64,000 bases of DNA from Brucella thiophenivorans (GCF_002252445.1 NZ_NNRJ01000051.1:519163-583162), one strand, 5' to 3'. Counted from the first letter of the stretch, positions 17,429 to 27,863 are shown. Translations and numbers: made by a program. Notes: generated by a model from the sequence alone, not told the origin.

Positions 17429-20170
17429 ATGCCACACGCCGCGGGAGACACCCACCGGAAACAGACGACAGCACTAACGATGAGCACCGTCGCTTTCACG
17501 ACCTGCTTTGCCGTCTGGACCATATTTGCAATCATCGGCATACAGATCCGGACGGAACTGGGCTTGAGTGAAACCCAGTTTGGCTTGTTGGTCGGCACGC
17601 CCATTCTGACCGGCTCACTGATCCGCGTTATTTTGGGAATATGGGCGGATCGTTACGGTGGGCGAGCAATTTTTACGCTGACCATGCTCGTGTCAGCGGT
17701 GGCAACCTACTTCCTGACATACGCAACAACTTATCCGCAAATGCTGATTGCAGCTTTAGGTGTTGGTGTTGCAGGCGGCTCGTTCTCCGTTGGTGTCGCC
17801 TACGTCTCACGCTGGTATCCACCAGAAAAGCAGGGCACAGTACTGGGCATTTTCGGCGCTGGCAATGTTGGCTCAGCAGTTACGAAATTCTTCGCTCCAA
17901 TGGTCATGGTTGCTTTCGGCTGGCATGCGGTTGCCGAAATCTGGGCTGCCGCAATGGTCATCATGGCGCTGGCTTTTTACTTCACAACCAGCGACGATCC
18001 TGTCCAGCTTGAACGCAAACGCAAGGGCGAAAAGCCAGCAAGTACCCTTCTGGAACTTGAACCGCTTAAAAACATTCAGGTCTGGCGTTTCTCTCTTTAT
18101 TATTTCTTCGTTTTCGGTGCCTTCGTGGCACTTGCGCTGTGGCTGCCGCAATATCTGATCCATGTTTATGGCGTTGATATTCGCTATGCCGGTATGATCG
18201 CTGCTTGTTTCTCAATCCCAGCCAGCTTGTTTCGTGCCTATGGCGGACATTTGTCCGATGTCTATGGCGCACGCAAAGTCATGTACTGGACCTTCCTTGT
18301 CGGATTGGTTGCAACCTTCATTCTGTCTTATCCGCCGACCGAATATATTATTCAGAGCGATAATGGCCCGCTGCGTTTTACCGCTGAAATGGGTGTGGTC
18401 GGCTTTACTATAACGGTGTTCATCCTTGGCTTCTTCATGGCTTTGGGCAAGGCTGCCGTCTTCAAGCATATTCCGGTCTATTACCCTGGCAATGTCGGCG
18501 CAGTCGGCGGTCTCGTCGGTATGATCGGCGGTCTTGGCGGCTTCATCCTGCCAATCCTGTTCGGGGTCTTGCTCGACCTCACCGGCCTCTGGACAAGCTG
18601 CTTCATGCTGTTGTTCGTAATCGTTGCTGTATCCTTTGCATGGATGCATGTTTCGATCCGTCAGATGGAACGTGCTGCTCAGGGCAAGGAAACGGAAGAG
18701 CTTCCAGCCTTCGCTGAACTACAGGGGCTGAAAAAGCTCGAACTCAAGCCAGCTCGCGAAAGCGACGCTGTGCTGACCGAATGGGAACCGGAAGACAAGA
18801 CCTTCTGGGACCAGAAAGGCAGACGCATTGCCAAGCGCAATCTCTGGCTTTCCATCCCTGCCCTGCTGTTGTCCTTCGCAATCTGGCAGGTATGGTCAGT
18901 CGTCGTAGCAAAGCTGCCTTTGGTTGGCTTCCAGTTCACCACAGATCAGCTTTTCTGGCTGGCGGCCCTCCCCGGCATTTCGGGTGCGACACTGCGTATC
19001 TTCTATTCATTCATGGTGCCGATCTTCGGCGGTCGCCTCTGGACAACACTGACCACATGGTCGCTGGTCATTCCAGCAATCGGTATCGGCTATGCCGTTC
19101 AGCACCCTGATACGCCTTACTTCGTGTTCCTTCTGCTGGCTCTGTTCTGCGGCTTTGGTGGCGGCAACTTCGCCTCGTCCATGTCCAATATTTCCTTCTT
19201 CTTCCCGAAGGCAGAAAAGGGCAATGCAGCCGCACTCAATGCAGGTCTTGGCAATCTTGGCGTCAGCGTCGTGCAGTTCGTTGTGCCGCTGGTCATCACA
19301 GCTGGCATCTTCGGCAAGCTTGGCGGCGACCCCGCAATTGTAGCCACCGAGGCTGGCAATGCGCCGATGTGGTTGCAGAATGCTGGCTTCTTCTTCGTGC
19401 CCTTTATTATCATCACTGCCTTTGCCAACTGGTTCGGCATGAATGATATTGCATCGGCGAAAGCATCCTTTGCCGATCAGGCAATCATTTTCCGCCGCAA
19501 GCATAACTGGATTATGTGCTGGCTCTATACCGGTACATTCGGCTCCTTCATCGGCTATTCGGCTGGATTCCCACTGCTCACCAACATTCTGTTTCCGGAA
19601 GTCAATGCGCTGCATTACGCCTTCTTAGGACCACTTGTCGGCGCATTATCCCGCTCCGGCTCCGGCTGGCTGGCCGATAAATATGGTGGCGGACGTGTGA
19701 CGATCTGGGCCTTTGTTCTCATGATGATCGGTGTGAGCGGTGTGCTCTGGTTCGTCGGCATCAAAGACCAGCCGCATGCATTTACCGGCTTCTTCGCATC
19801 CTTCGTTCTGCTGTTCTTTGCAACCGGCATTGGCAATGCGTCCACCTTCCAGATGATCCCTGCGATCATGTCGAAAGAGATGGACCGCCTGATGCCGAAG
19901 GCAACGGTCGAACAGCGTCGTCTGGAAGCAGGCAAGGAATCTGCTGCCATCACCGGCTTCACCTCCGCAATCGCAGCTTTCGGTGCCTTCTTCATTCCGA
20001 AGGGCTACGGCACCTCGATCAGCATGACCGGCGGGCCGGAAGCCGCTCTCTGGGCCTTCCTGATCTTCTACGTCACCTGCCTGATTATCACCTGGGCAAT
20101 TTATACCCGAAAAGGCGGCGTGCTTTACGACGTCGAGCGCAATCGCAAATCAGCGCCTGCTGCCGCCTAA
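17429..20170 (+). CDS. narK: Fused NarK1-NarK2 nitrate/nitrite transporter
   Basis: The 913-residue protein is two full MFS transporters in one chain. The first half (about 20-430) is NarK1-like, with FGLLVGTPILTGSLIRVILG and GIWADRYGGR; it is thought to take up nitrate with protons. A hydrophilic linker of about 60 residues follows (EWEPEDKTFWDQKGRRIAKR). The second half (about 480-905) is NarK2-like, with GGGNFASSMSNISFFFP; such halves exchange nitrate for nitrite. The same fusion is known in Paracoccus. ATG 17429 has CGGAG seven bases upstream. It heads narGHJI, 28 bases before narG. Confidence 0.95.
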   Translation: MPHAAGDTHRKQTTALTMSTVAFTTCFAVWTIFAIIGIQIRTELGLSETQFGLLVGTPILTGSLIRVILGIWADRYGGRAIFTLTMLVSAVATYFLTYATTYPQMLIAALGVGVAGGSFSVGVAYVSRWYPPEKQGTVLGIFGAGNVGSAVTKFFAPMVMVAFGWHAVAEIWAAAMVIMALAFYFTTSDDPVQLERKRKGEKPASTLLELEPLKNIQVWRFSLYYFFVFGAFVALALWLPQYLIHVYGVDIRYAGMIAACFSIPASLFRAYGGHLSDVYGARKVMYWTFLVGLVATFILSYPPTEYIIQSDNGPLRFTAEMGVVGFTITVFILGFFMALGKAAVFKHIPVYYPGNVGAVGGLVGMIGGLGGFILPILFGVLLDLTGLWTSCFMLLFVIVAVSFAWMHVSIRQMERAAQGKETEELPAFAELQGLKKLELKPARESDAVLTEWEPEDKTFWDQKGRRIAKRNLWLSIPALLLSFAIWQVWSVVVAKLPLVGFQFTTDQLFWLAALPGISGATLRIFYSFMVPIFGGRLWTTLTTWSLVIPAIGIGYAVQHPDTPYFVFLLLALFCGFGGGNFASSMSNISFFFPKAEKGNAAALNAGLGNLGVSVVQFVVPLVITAGIFGKLGGDPAIVATEAGNAPMWLQNAGFFFVPFIIITAFANWFGMNDIASAKASFADQAIIFRRKHNWIMCWLYTGTFGSFIGYSAGFPLLTNILFPEVNALHYAFLGPLVGALSRSGSGWLADKYGGGRVTIWAFVLMMIGVSGVLWFVGIKDQPHAFTGFFASFVLLFFATGIGNASTFQMIPAIMSKEMDRLMPKATVEQRRLEAGKESAAITGFTSAIAAFGAFFIPKGYGTSISMTGGPEAALWAFLIFYVTCLIITWAIYTRKGGVLYDVERNRKSAPAAA

Positions 20171-20198
20171 TTAATAAAAGTATTGAGAGGACAAAATT

Positions 20199-23100
20199 AT
20201 GAGTCTACTCCTCGACCGATTGAACTTTCTTGCCAGAAAGAATGTCGGCACCTTCTCCGAAGGGCACGGTGTTACCACGGTTGAAAACCGTGACTGGGAA
20301 GATGCCTATCGCAAGCGCTGGCAGCATGACAAAGTCGTCCGCTCGACACATGGTGTAAACTGTACCGGCTCCTGCTCGTGGAAAGTCTATGTGAAGGGTG
20401 GCATCATCACATGGGAAACCCAGCAGACCGATTATCCGCGCACGCGGCCTGATCTGCCAAATCATGAGCCACGCGGTTGCCCGCGCGGTGCAAGCTATAG
20501 CTGGTATGTTTATTCGGCCAACCGCGTAAAGTATCCGCTGATACGCTCGCGCCTCATGAAGCACTGGCGCAAGGAACGCGCGCTTAAAACGCCGGTCGCC
20601 GCATGGGCAGCGATCCAACAAGACCCGGCCAAGCGTTCCGATTATATGAAGGTTCGCGGCCTCGGCGGCTTTGTTCGTGCGACCTGGGACGAGGTCACCG
20701 AAATCATTGCAGCCGCCAATGCTTACACCGCCAAGACCTATGGCCCGGACCGCGTGGTTGGCTTCTCGCCAATTCCTGCAATGTCCATGGTGTCTTATGC
20801 AGCAGGCTCGCGCTATCTGTCGCTGCTTGGCGGCGTGTGCATGTCATTTTATGACTGGTATTGCGATCTGCCACCCGCTTCGCCCATGACTTGGGGCGAG
20901 CAGACAGACGTTCCAGAATCAGCTGATTGGTATAATGCGGGCTTCCTGATGCTCTGGGGCTCGAACGTCCCGCAGACCCGCACACCGGATGCGCATTTTT
21001 ACACCGAAGCCCGCTATAAGGGCGCAAAATCAGTCGTGGTTTCGCCTGATTATTCGGAAGCCGCAAAATTCTCCGACCTTTGGCTGCATCCTAAACAGGG
21101 TACAGACGCGGCCCTTGCTATGGCTATTGGCCACGTCATTCTGCGCGAGTTCCATCTTGATCGTCAGGTCGAATATTTCGAGGATTATTGCCGCAAATAT
21201 ACCGACTTCCCGATGCTGGTGCGTCTGAGCAAAAAAGACGGTCATTATGTACCTGACCGCTTCATCCGCGCATCCGATTTTGTCGACACCCTTGGCGAAA
21301 GCAACAACCCGGATTGGAAGACAGTCGCATTCGACAAGAAGTCCGGTGCCTATGTCGCACCAAGCGGCTCGATCGGCTATCGCTGGGGCGAAGACGGCAA
21401 ATGGAACCTTGAAGAAAAGGACGGCAAAGGCGACGCAGTCGATCTAGCCAAGAGCTTTATCGACAAGGGCGAACATGATGCCATCGCCGATGTGGGCTTC
21501 CCATATTTCGGCAATCGCGAACACGATTATTTCGAAGGCACCGACCACGAAAGCGTGCTGGTACGCAAGGTCCCGGCCCGCAAGGTAAAGCTTGCGGATG
21601 GCGATGCGATGATCGCTACTGTCTTTGATCTTTTCGCCGCCAATTACGGTCTTGATCGTGGCCTGGACGACAAGAATTCAGCCAAATCTTTCGAAGAAGG
21701 GCTGCCTTACACACCCGCATGGGCAGAAAAGATCACCGGCGTTCCACGTGATCAGATCATCGCGGTTGCCCGCGAATTTGCGTATAACGCGGAAAAGACC
21801 AATGGCCGTTCCATGGTCATTCTCGGTGCCGGTCTCAATCACTGGTATCACATGGATATGAGCTATCGCGGTATCATCAATATGCTGGTGATGTGCGGTT
21901 GTATCGGCCAGTCGGGCGGCGGCTGGAGCCACTATGTCGGACAGGAAAAGCTGCGTCCACAGACGGGCTGGACAGCGCTTGCATTCGCGCTCGACTGGAG
22001 CCGCCCGCCGCGCCACATGAACTCGACGTCGTTCTTCTATGCGCACACAGACCAGTGGCGCTATGAGACGGTGAAAGTCGATGACATTCTCTCGCCCACA
22101 GCACCGGAAGGTGCATGGGGCGGAACACTGCACGATTATAATATCCGTGCCGAACGCATGGGTTGGCTGCCATCTGCACCACAATTGCAGACCAATCCGC
22201 TAGACGTTGCAAAGCAGGCTGCTGCATCGGGCAAAGATGCCAAGGATTTCGTTGCCGAAGCACTAAAATCCGGCACGCTTAGCATGTCCTGTGAAGACCC
22301 GGACAATGAAGCAAACTGGCCGCGCAACATGTTTGTCTGGCGCTCCAATCTGCTTGGCTCTTCCGGCAAGGGACATGAATACTTCCTAAAACACCTGCTT
22401 GGAACCTCGAACGGTCTTTTGGGCAAGGATCTTGGTCAGGAAGGCGCACAGGAATCGCAGGAAGCCGTCTGGCACGATGAAGCGCCGGAAGGAAAGCTTG
22501 ACCTGTTGGTGACGCTCGATTTCCGCATGTCCACGACCTGCGTTTATTCCGACATCGTTCTGCCAACTGCCACCTGGTATGAGAAAAACGATCTCAACAC
22601 GTCTGACATGCATCCATTCATTCACCCGCTCTCAAGTGCGGCTGATCCTGCATGGGAAGCACGCAGCGACTGGGACATTTTCAAGGGCATTGCCAAGAAA
22701 TTCTCGGATGTTGCACCGGAAGTGCTGGGCGTTGAGAAAGACATCGTTCTCGTTCCAACTCTGCATGATACCGCAGGCGAACTTTCGCAGCCTTTCGATG
22801 TGAAGGACTGGAAAAAGGGTGAGGTCGAACCAATCCCCGGCAAGACCATGCCGACAGTGGTTGTGGTTGAGCGCGATTATCCGAACCTTTACAAGCGCTA
22901 TACCTCTGTTGGGCCTCTTCTGGAAAAGCTCGGCAATGGCGGCAAGGGTATCGGCTGGAACACCGATCATGAAGTCGAACTGCTCGGCAAACTGAACGGC
23001 AGGGTGACGGAACCAGGTGCATCTGAAGGACGTCCGCGCATCATGACGGACATTGATGCAACAGAAGTCATTCTGTCGCTCGCACCTGAAACCAATGGTG

Positions 23101-23966
23101 AAGTGGCCGTAAAAGCATGGGAAGCGCTGTCGAAATTTACCGGCCGCGATCACAGCCATCTGGCAATCCCTAAGGAAGACGAGAAAATCCGCTTCCGCGA
23201 TGTGGTTGCGCAGCCGCGCAAGATCATCTCTTCGCCGACATGGTCGGGTCTTGAATCGGAAAGTGTCTGCTACAATGCCGGTTACACCAATGTGCATGAA
23301 CTGATCCCATGGCGCACGCTGACAGGCCGTCAGCAGCTTTATCAGGATCATCTGTGGATGCGCGCTTTCGGTGAAGGCTTCTGCGTCTATCGTCCTCCAA
23401 TCGACACCAAGACCGTCAATCCGGCCATTCGTGAAAAGGCAGACGGCAAGCCGCATCTGGTGCTCAACTTCATTACGCCGCACCAGAAATGGGGCATCCA
23501 CTCGACCTATTCGGACAATCTGTTGATGCTCACGCTCAACCGTGGTGGTCCTGTTGTGTGGATTTCCGAACCCGACGCCAAGCGGGCTGGCCTGATCGAT
23601 AATGACTGGGTCGAAGTCTATAACGCCAATGGTGCGATCATCGCGCGTGCCGTTGTTTCGCAGCGCATCAAAGACGGCACGATCTTCATGTATCACGCAC
23701 AGGAGAAGATCATTAACGTGCCGGGATCGCCTCTGACGGGGCAGCGCGGCGGCATTCATAACTCGGTCACGCGTATCATCACCAAGCCAACCCACATGAT
23801 CGGCGGCTACGCTCATCAGTCTTATGGCTTCAATTATTACGGAACTGTTGGAGCAAACCGCGATGAATTCGTCGTGGTGCGCAAGCTGGAAAACGTCGAC
23901 TGGATGGAAGGTCCGCTCGAAGAAAGCAACCCGCAGACACCGCACAGCAAGGAGGCAGCAGAATGA
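20199..23966 (+). CDS. narG: Respiratory nitrate reductase, alpha subunit NarG
   Basis: NarG reduces nitrate to nitrite at a molybdo-bis-MGD centre, with quinol as electron source, facing the cytoplasm. The 1255-residue chain has near its start the FS0 cluster ligands H51, C55 and C59 (HGVNCTGSC) and a fourth Cys in EPRGCPRG. The Mo ligand is D223 in YCDLPPASP, matching Asp222 of the E. coli enzyme. There is no twin-arginine signal, as expected for the membrane-bound inward-facing enzyme. The stop overlaps narH by four bases. Confidence 0.98.
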   Translation: MSLLLDRLNFLARKNVGTFSEGHGVTTVENRDWEDAYRKRWQHDKVVRSTHGVNCTGSCSWKVYVKGGIITWETQQTDYPRTRPDLPNHEPRGCPRGASYSWYVYSANRVKYPLIRSRLMKHWRKERALKTPVAAWAAIQQDPAKRSDYMKVRGLGGFVRATWDEVTEIIAAANAYTAKTYGPDRVVGFSPIPAMSMVSYAAGSRYLSLLGGVCMSFYDWYCDLPPASPMTWGEQTDVPESADWYNAGFLMLWGSNVPQTRTPDAHFYTEARYKGAKSVVVSPDYSEAAKFSDLWLHPKQGTDAALAMAIGHVILREFHLDRQVEYFEDYCRKYTDFPMLVRLSKKDGHYVPDRFIRASDFVDTLGESNNPDWKTVAFDKKSGAYVAPSGSIGYRWGEDGKWNLEEKDGKGDAVDLAKSFIDKGEHDAIADVGFPYFGNREHDYFEGTDHESVLVRKVPARKVKLADGDAMIATVFDLFAANYGLDRGLDDKNSAKSFEEGLPYTPAWAEKITGVPRDQIIAVAREFAYNAEKTNGRSMVILGAGLNHWYHMDMSYRGIINMLVMCGCIGQSGGGWSHYVGQEKLRPQTGWTALAFALDWSRPPRHMNSTSFFYAHTDQWRYETVKVDDILSPTAPEGAWGGTLHDYNIRAERMGWLPSAPQLQTNPLDVAKQAAASGKDAKDFVAEALKSGTLSMSCEDPDNEANWPRNMFVWRSNLLGSSGKGHEYFLKHLLGTSNGLLGKDLGQEGAQESQEAVWHDEAPEGKLDLLVTLDFRMSTTCVYSDIVLPTATWYEKNDLNTSDMHPFIHPLSSAADPAWEARSDWDIFKGIAKKFSDVAPEVLGVEKDIVLVPTLHDTAGELSQPFDVKDWKKGEVEPIPGKTMPTVVVVERDYPNLYKRYTSVGPLLEKLGNGGKGIGWNTDHEVELLGKLNGRVTEPGASEGRPRIMTDIDATEVILSLAPETNGEVAVKAWEALSKFTGRDHSHLAIPKEDEKIRFRDVVAQPRKIISSPTWSGLESESVCYNAGYTNVHELIPWRTLTGRQQLYQDHLWMRAFGEGFCVYRPPIDTKTVNPAIREKADGKPHLVLNFITPHQKWGIHSTYSDNLLMLTLNRGGPVVWISEPDAKRAGLIDNDWVEVYNANGAIIARAVVSQRIKDGTIFMYHAQEKIINVPGSPLTGQRGGIHNSVTRIITKPTHMIGGYAHQSYGFNYYGTVGANRDEFVVVRKLENVDWMEGPLEESNPQTPHSKEAAE

Positions 23967-25501
23967 AAATCCGCGCGCAAATCGGCATGGTCCTTAATCT
24001 GGACAAGTGCATCGGCTGCCACACCTGCTCCGTGACATGTAAAAACGTCTGGACGAGCCGTGAAGGTGTTGAATATGCATGGTTCAACAATGTTGAAACC
24101 AAGCCCGGCATCGGCTTTCCAAAAGAATGGGAAAACCAGAAAAAGTGGAATGGCGGCTGGGTCCGCAAGAAGAACGGCAAGATCGAACCCAAAATGGGTG
24201 CGAAATGGCGTATTCTTGCAAAGATTTTCGCCAATCCTGATCTGCCGGAAATCGACGATTATTACGAGCCTTTCGACTTCGATTACGCGCATTTGCAAAG
24301 CGCACCTGAAAGCAAGACCATGCCGACCGCCCGTCCGCGCTCGCTGATTTCCGGCCAGCGGATGGAAAAAATCGAATGGGGTCCAAACTGGGAGGAAATT
24401 CTCGGTGGTGAATTTGCAGGGCGCTCGAAGGACTACAATTTCGAAGGTGTGGAAAAGGAAATCTACGGCCAGTTCGAAAACACCTTCATGATGTATCTGC
24501 CGCGTCTTTGCGAGCATTGCCTCAACCCAACCTGCGTTGCGGCCTGCCCATCAGGTGCGATCTACAAGCGTGAAGATGACGGCATTGTTCTGATCGATCA
24601 GGAAAAATGCCGCGGCTGGCGCATGTGCGTGTCTGGTTGCCCATACAAGAAGATTTATTACAACTGGAGTTCGGGCAAGTCGGAAAAGTGCATTTTCTGC
24701 TATCCGCGCATCGAAGTTGGCCAGCCAACTGTGTGCTCGGAAACATGCGTCGGACGTATCCGCTATCTCGGCGTCATTCTTTATGATGCAGACCGGATTT
24801 CGGAAGCTGCATCGACCGCCAATGAGCAGGATCTTTATGAAGAGCAGTTGAGCATCTTCCTTGATCCAAACGATCCGAAAGTAATCGAACAAGCGCGTAA
24901 GGATGGCGTGCCGGATGCATGGCTGGAAGCGGCAAAGCATTCGCCGGTCTACAAAATGGCAATGGAATGGAAGATCGCCTTCCCGCTGCATCCTGAATAT
25001 CGCACGCTGCCAATGGTCTGGTACGTGCCGCCACTTTCGCCACTCCAGTCAGCCGCAGCCGCTGGTAAGCTTGGCATGGATGGCCCGCTGCCGGATGTTC
25101 GCTCCATGCGTATTCCGGTACGCTATCTCGCCAATCTTCTGACCGCAGGCAAGGAAGAGCCGGTTATTTCTGCGCTCGAACGTATGCTGGCCATGCGTGC
25201 TTATATGCGAAGCAAAACCATCGACGGCGTTATCGACGATGCAATTGCCGAGCGCGTTGGCATGAGCAACGGAATGATCGAAGACATGTATCAGTTGATG
25301 GCAATCGCCAATTATGAAGATCGTTTCGTCATCCCGACTTCGCACCGAGAAGTCACGGAAGATGCCTATGATCTGCATGGTTCGTGTGGCTTCACCTTCG
25401 GCAATGGCTGTTCGGGCGGTTCTTCCACGGAAGACCTCTTTGGTGCCAAACGTCAGAAGGTTGTCCAGACACCGACCGATATTTTCAGGGAGCAAGTGTA
25501 A
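23963..25501 (+). CDS. narH: Respiratory nitrate reductase, beta subunit NarH
   Basis: A 512-residue electron-transfer subunit carrying Fe-S clusters. The first group is CIGCHTCSVTCKN near the N-terminus. CEHCLNPTCVAACPSG and CRGWRMCVSGCPYKK follow, and CIFCYPR and CSETCVG complete the set. The Trp in CRGWRMC marks the 3Fe-4S site of NarH. It passes electrons from the NarI hemes to NarG. It starts in the end of narG (ATGA) and its TAA overlaps the narJ start by one base. Confidence 0.98.
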   Translation: MKIRAQIGMVLNLDKCIGCHTCSVTCKNVWTSREGVEYAWFNNVETKPGIGFPKEWENQKKWNGGWVRKKNGKIEPKMGAKWRILAKIFANPDLPEIDDYYEPFDFDYAHLQSAPESKTMPTARPRSLISGQRMEKIEWGPNWEEILGGEFAGRSKDYNFEGVEKEIYGQFENTFMMYLPRLCEHCLNPTCVAACPSGAIYKREDDGIVLIDQEKCRGWRMCVSGCPYKKIYYNWSSGKSEKCIFCYPRIEVGQPTVCSETCVGRIRYLGVILYDADRISEAASTANEQDLYEEQLSIFLDPNDPKVIEQARKDGVPDAWLEAAKHSPVYKMAMEWKIAFPLHPEYRTLPMVWYVPPLSPLQSAAAAGKLGMDGPLPDVRSMRIPVRYLANLLTAGKEEPVISALERMLAMRAYMRSKTIDGVIDDAIAERVGMSNGMIEDMYQLMAIANYEDRFVIPTSHREVTEDAYDLHGSCGFTFGNGCSGGSSTEDLFGAKRQKVVQTPTDIFREQV

Positions 25502-26220
25502 TGAACAAGGTCCTGAAAATACTATCTCTTCTGCTCTCCTATCCGTCGCAGGAAGTGCGCGCCGGACAGGATGAACTCAAAGCAGCCGTTGCAGAAGAAA
25601 CCAGCCTGTTGTCGCCGGGTATGCGCAAGCTTCTCGACAATCTGATTGATGACATCTGCAAAGGCGATCTTTACGAGGCCCAGGAGCGATATGTGCACCT
25701 GTTTGACCGCACGCGTTCGCTTTCCCTGCATTTGTTTGAGCATGTGCATGGCGAAAGCCGCGATCGTGGTCAGGCGATGGTTGATCTGCTGAAAATGTAT
25801 GAGGACAATGGCTTCGAAATCGATGCCAAAGAACTACCCGATTATCTGCCGTTGTTCCTTGAATTCCTTTCGACCCGTTCGCCGGAAGAAATTCATGATC
25901 TGCTGACGCAGACAGCACATATCACCACAGCAATCGGTGAACGCCTGCGCAAACGCCGGTCGATCTATTCCAATGCTTTTGCGGTGCTCGCGACCGTGAG
26001 CAATGCAAAGCCAGATGAAAAGCTGGTTGGTGAATTGCTGCGTCAGGAAGAAGACGATCCGAATGATCTCGAAGCACTCGACCGTATCTGGGAAGAGGAG
26101 GCCGTGACTTTCGGAAGCCAGAATGCCGGTGAAAATGCCTGTGGTCCTGATCGGCTACGCATGCAGGTGCGTGCCTCACGCCGCAATCCGGCAGCGCCGT
26201 CAAACCCGAGCCAAATCTAG
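25501..26220 (+). CDS. narJ: Nitrate reductase chaperone NarJ
   Basis: NarJ is a TorD-family chaperone that helps insert the molybdenum cofactor into NarG and dock NarGH to NarI; it is not part of the final enzyme. The 239-residue protein starts MNKVLKILSLLLSYPSQEVR, and its helical core has LHLFEHVHGESRDRGQAM and LPDYLPLFLEFLS, the family signature. ATG 25501 uses the last A of the narH stop (TAATG). The C-terminus is polar and probably disordered. Confidence 0.95.
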   Translation: MNKVLKILSLLLSYPSQEVRAGQDELKAAVAEETSLLSPGMRKLLDNLIDDICKGDLYEAQERYVHLFDRTRSLSLHLFEHVHGESRDRGQAMVDLLKMYEDNGFEIDAKELPDYLPLFLEFLSTRSPEEIHDLLTQTAHITTAIGERLRKRRSIYSNAFAVLATVSNAKPDEKLVGELLRQEEDDPNDLEALDRIWEEEAVTFGSQNAGENACGPDRLRMQVRASRRNPAAPSNPSQI

Positions 26221-26229
26221 GAGATGGAG

Positions 26230-26961
26230 ATGGCCAATTATATCAATACATTTCTGTTCGGGATTTATCCCTATATCGCGCTGAGCGTTCTGACTCTCGG
26301 GTCGATTGTCCGTTACGACCGCGAACCTTACACATGGCGCGCAGGCTCAAGCCAGCTTTTGCGCCGCAAGCAGCTCATGTGGGGCTCGGTGCTGTTTCAC
26401 TTGGGCGTGCTGGTGATTTTTGCTGGCCATTTTGTCGGTCTGCTGACACCGATCTGGATTTTCGACACGCTCGGCATCAGCCATGAAGCCAAGCAAATCC
26501 TCGCAATCGTTGCGGGCGGCATTGCCGGCGTGATGGCGATTATTGGCGCAACGCTTCTGGTTCATCGCCGGTTGTTTGATCCGCGTATTCGTGCCTCGTC
26601 GCGACCAACCGATACACTGATTATCATTCTGCTGTGGATTCAGTTGCTGCTCGGACTTGCAACTATTCCGGTATCACTCCAGCATCTTGATGGCCATGAA
26701 ATGGTGAAATTCATGAGCTGGGCGCAGGGCATATTTACTTTTAATCTTCAGGCCTCGAGCTATATTCTGGATGCGTCGCTGATCTTCAAGCTGCACATTT
26801 TCCTTGGCCTGACGATCCTGCTTCTGTTCCCGTTCACGCGTCTGGTGCATATGCTCAGCGCGCCGGTACGTTATATCTGGCGGCCCGGTTATCAGGTTGT
26901 TCGCAAGCGTAATCACAGTGTAGCGCCTTCTCATAAGCGAGTTCAGGCGGAGCGGAGCTAA
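26230..26961 (+). CDS. narI: Respiratory nitrate reductase, gamma subunit NarI
   Basis: A 243-residue membrane cytochrome b with five hydrophobic segments that takes electrons from quinol. Histidines in helix 2 (FHLGVLVIFAGHFVG) and late helices (KLHIFLG, RLVHMLS) fit the ligands of the two b hemes. ATG 26230 is preferred over 26224 because AGGAG is six bases before it and would touch the earlier ATG. The stop overlaps the next ATG (TAATG), so the transcript continues. Confidence 0.96.
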   Translation: MANYINTFLFGIYPYIALSVLTLGSIVRYDREPYTWRAGSSQLLRRKQLMWGSVLFHLGVLVIFAGHFVGLLTPIWIFDTLGISHEAKQILAIVAGGIAGVMAIIGATLLVHRRLFDPRIRASSRPTDTLIIILLWIQLLLGLATIPVSLQHLDGHEMVKFMSWAQGIFTFNLQASSYILDASLIFKLHIFLGLTILLLFPFTRLVHMLSAPVRYIWRPGYQVVRKRNHSVAPSHKRVQAERS

Positions 26962-27863
26962 TGGCAACACTTTTTGAAAGCAAACAACCGTCGGGACATT
27001 CTGGCGCAAAGGGCAGCTACTCCACCTACCAGGAACCGGACACGCGCGTTCCACCAAAGCCGCGCCCGATTTTCGATGCCATTACCGTCAATGGCATTGC
27101 CATTGCCGAAAGCGACATTCTCAATGAAGCGCAGAACCACCCGGCAGAAAATCCGGGCGCAGCGTTGCTGGCCGGTGCCCGGGCATTGGCAATAAGAGAG
27201 CTTCTTTTGCAACGTGCAAAAGAACTCAACATTGTGCCAGAGCCGGAAAAAAACGCCGATGGGCGTGCTGAAACCGACGATGATGCATTGGTTCGTATGG
27301 TAATTGAACAGGAGGTCGACGTGCCTTTTGCATCAAATGACGAGTGCTTGCGCTTTTATGAGAATAATCCGCAGCGCTTCACCAGCTCACCTTTGCTGCA
27401 AGCAAGCCATATCCTGATTGCGGCAGACCCTGCCGATCAGAAAGCGCGTGAAAAAGCACGGGGAACGGCCTCGTTTCTGGCAACATCGGTGATCACCGAT
27501 CCTGCAAGTTTCAGCTCTATGGCACGCGAATATTCCGCATGTCCATCGGGCGCGCAGGGCGGCAATCTCGGTCAGCTTACACGCGGCAGCACGGTCCCGG
27601 AATTCGAGCGCGCACTTGAGAGGCTTGCACCGGGTGAAATCACCGGCTCACCTATCGAAAGCCGCTTCGGCTTCCACATCATCCGCCTTGATCACCGTGT
27701 AGACGGAGAAGTGCTGCCTTTTGATTTCGTATCAGAACGCATTGCTGGCTGGCTCGAAGCGTCGACATGGTCAAAGGCAGTCTCGCAATATATTGCAATT
27801 CTTGCCGCCGACGCCGATATTACCGGCATCGATCTTCTGTCGAGCGACGAGGAGAATGCATGA
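26961..27863 (+). CDS. Parvulin-type peptidyl-prolyl isomerase in the nar operon
   Basis: A 300-residue protein whose residues 150-245 form a parvulin (PpiC) domain: ASHILIAADPADQKAREKAR, YSACPSGAQGGNLGQLTRGS and GFHIIRLDHR. An N-terminal helical part resembles SurA-type chaperone segments. There is no signal peptide or lipobox, so it should act in the cytoplasm, unlike most PpiC/SurA proteins. It overlaps narI by one base and the DUF2478 gene by four. A role in NarGHI assembly is a sensible guess from position only. Confidence 0.9.
   Translation: MATLFESKQPSGHSGAKGSYSTYQEPDTRVPPKPRPIFDAITVNGIAIAESDILNEAQNHPAENPGAALLAGARALAIRELLLQRAKELNIVPEPEKNADGRAETDDDALVRMVIEQEVDVPFASNDECLRFYENNPQRFTSSPLLQASHILIAADPADQKAREKARGTASFLATSVITDPASFSSMAREYSACPSGAQGGNLGQLTRGSTVPEFERALERLAPGEITGSPIESRFGFHIIRLDHRVDGEVLPFDFVSERIAGWLEASTWSKAVSQYIAILAADADITGIDLLSSDEENA

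Noticed and set aside
22632..23945. 437-residue minus-strand frame inside narG
   Set aside because: Antisense of a well-conserved gene; long only because codon bias removes stops.
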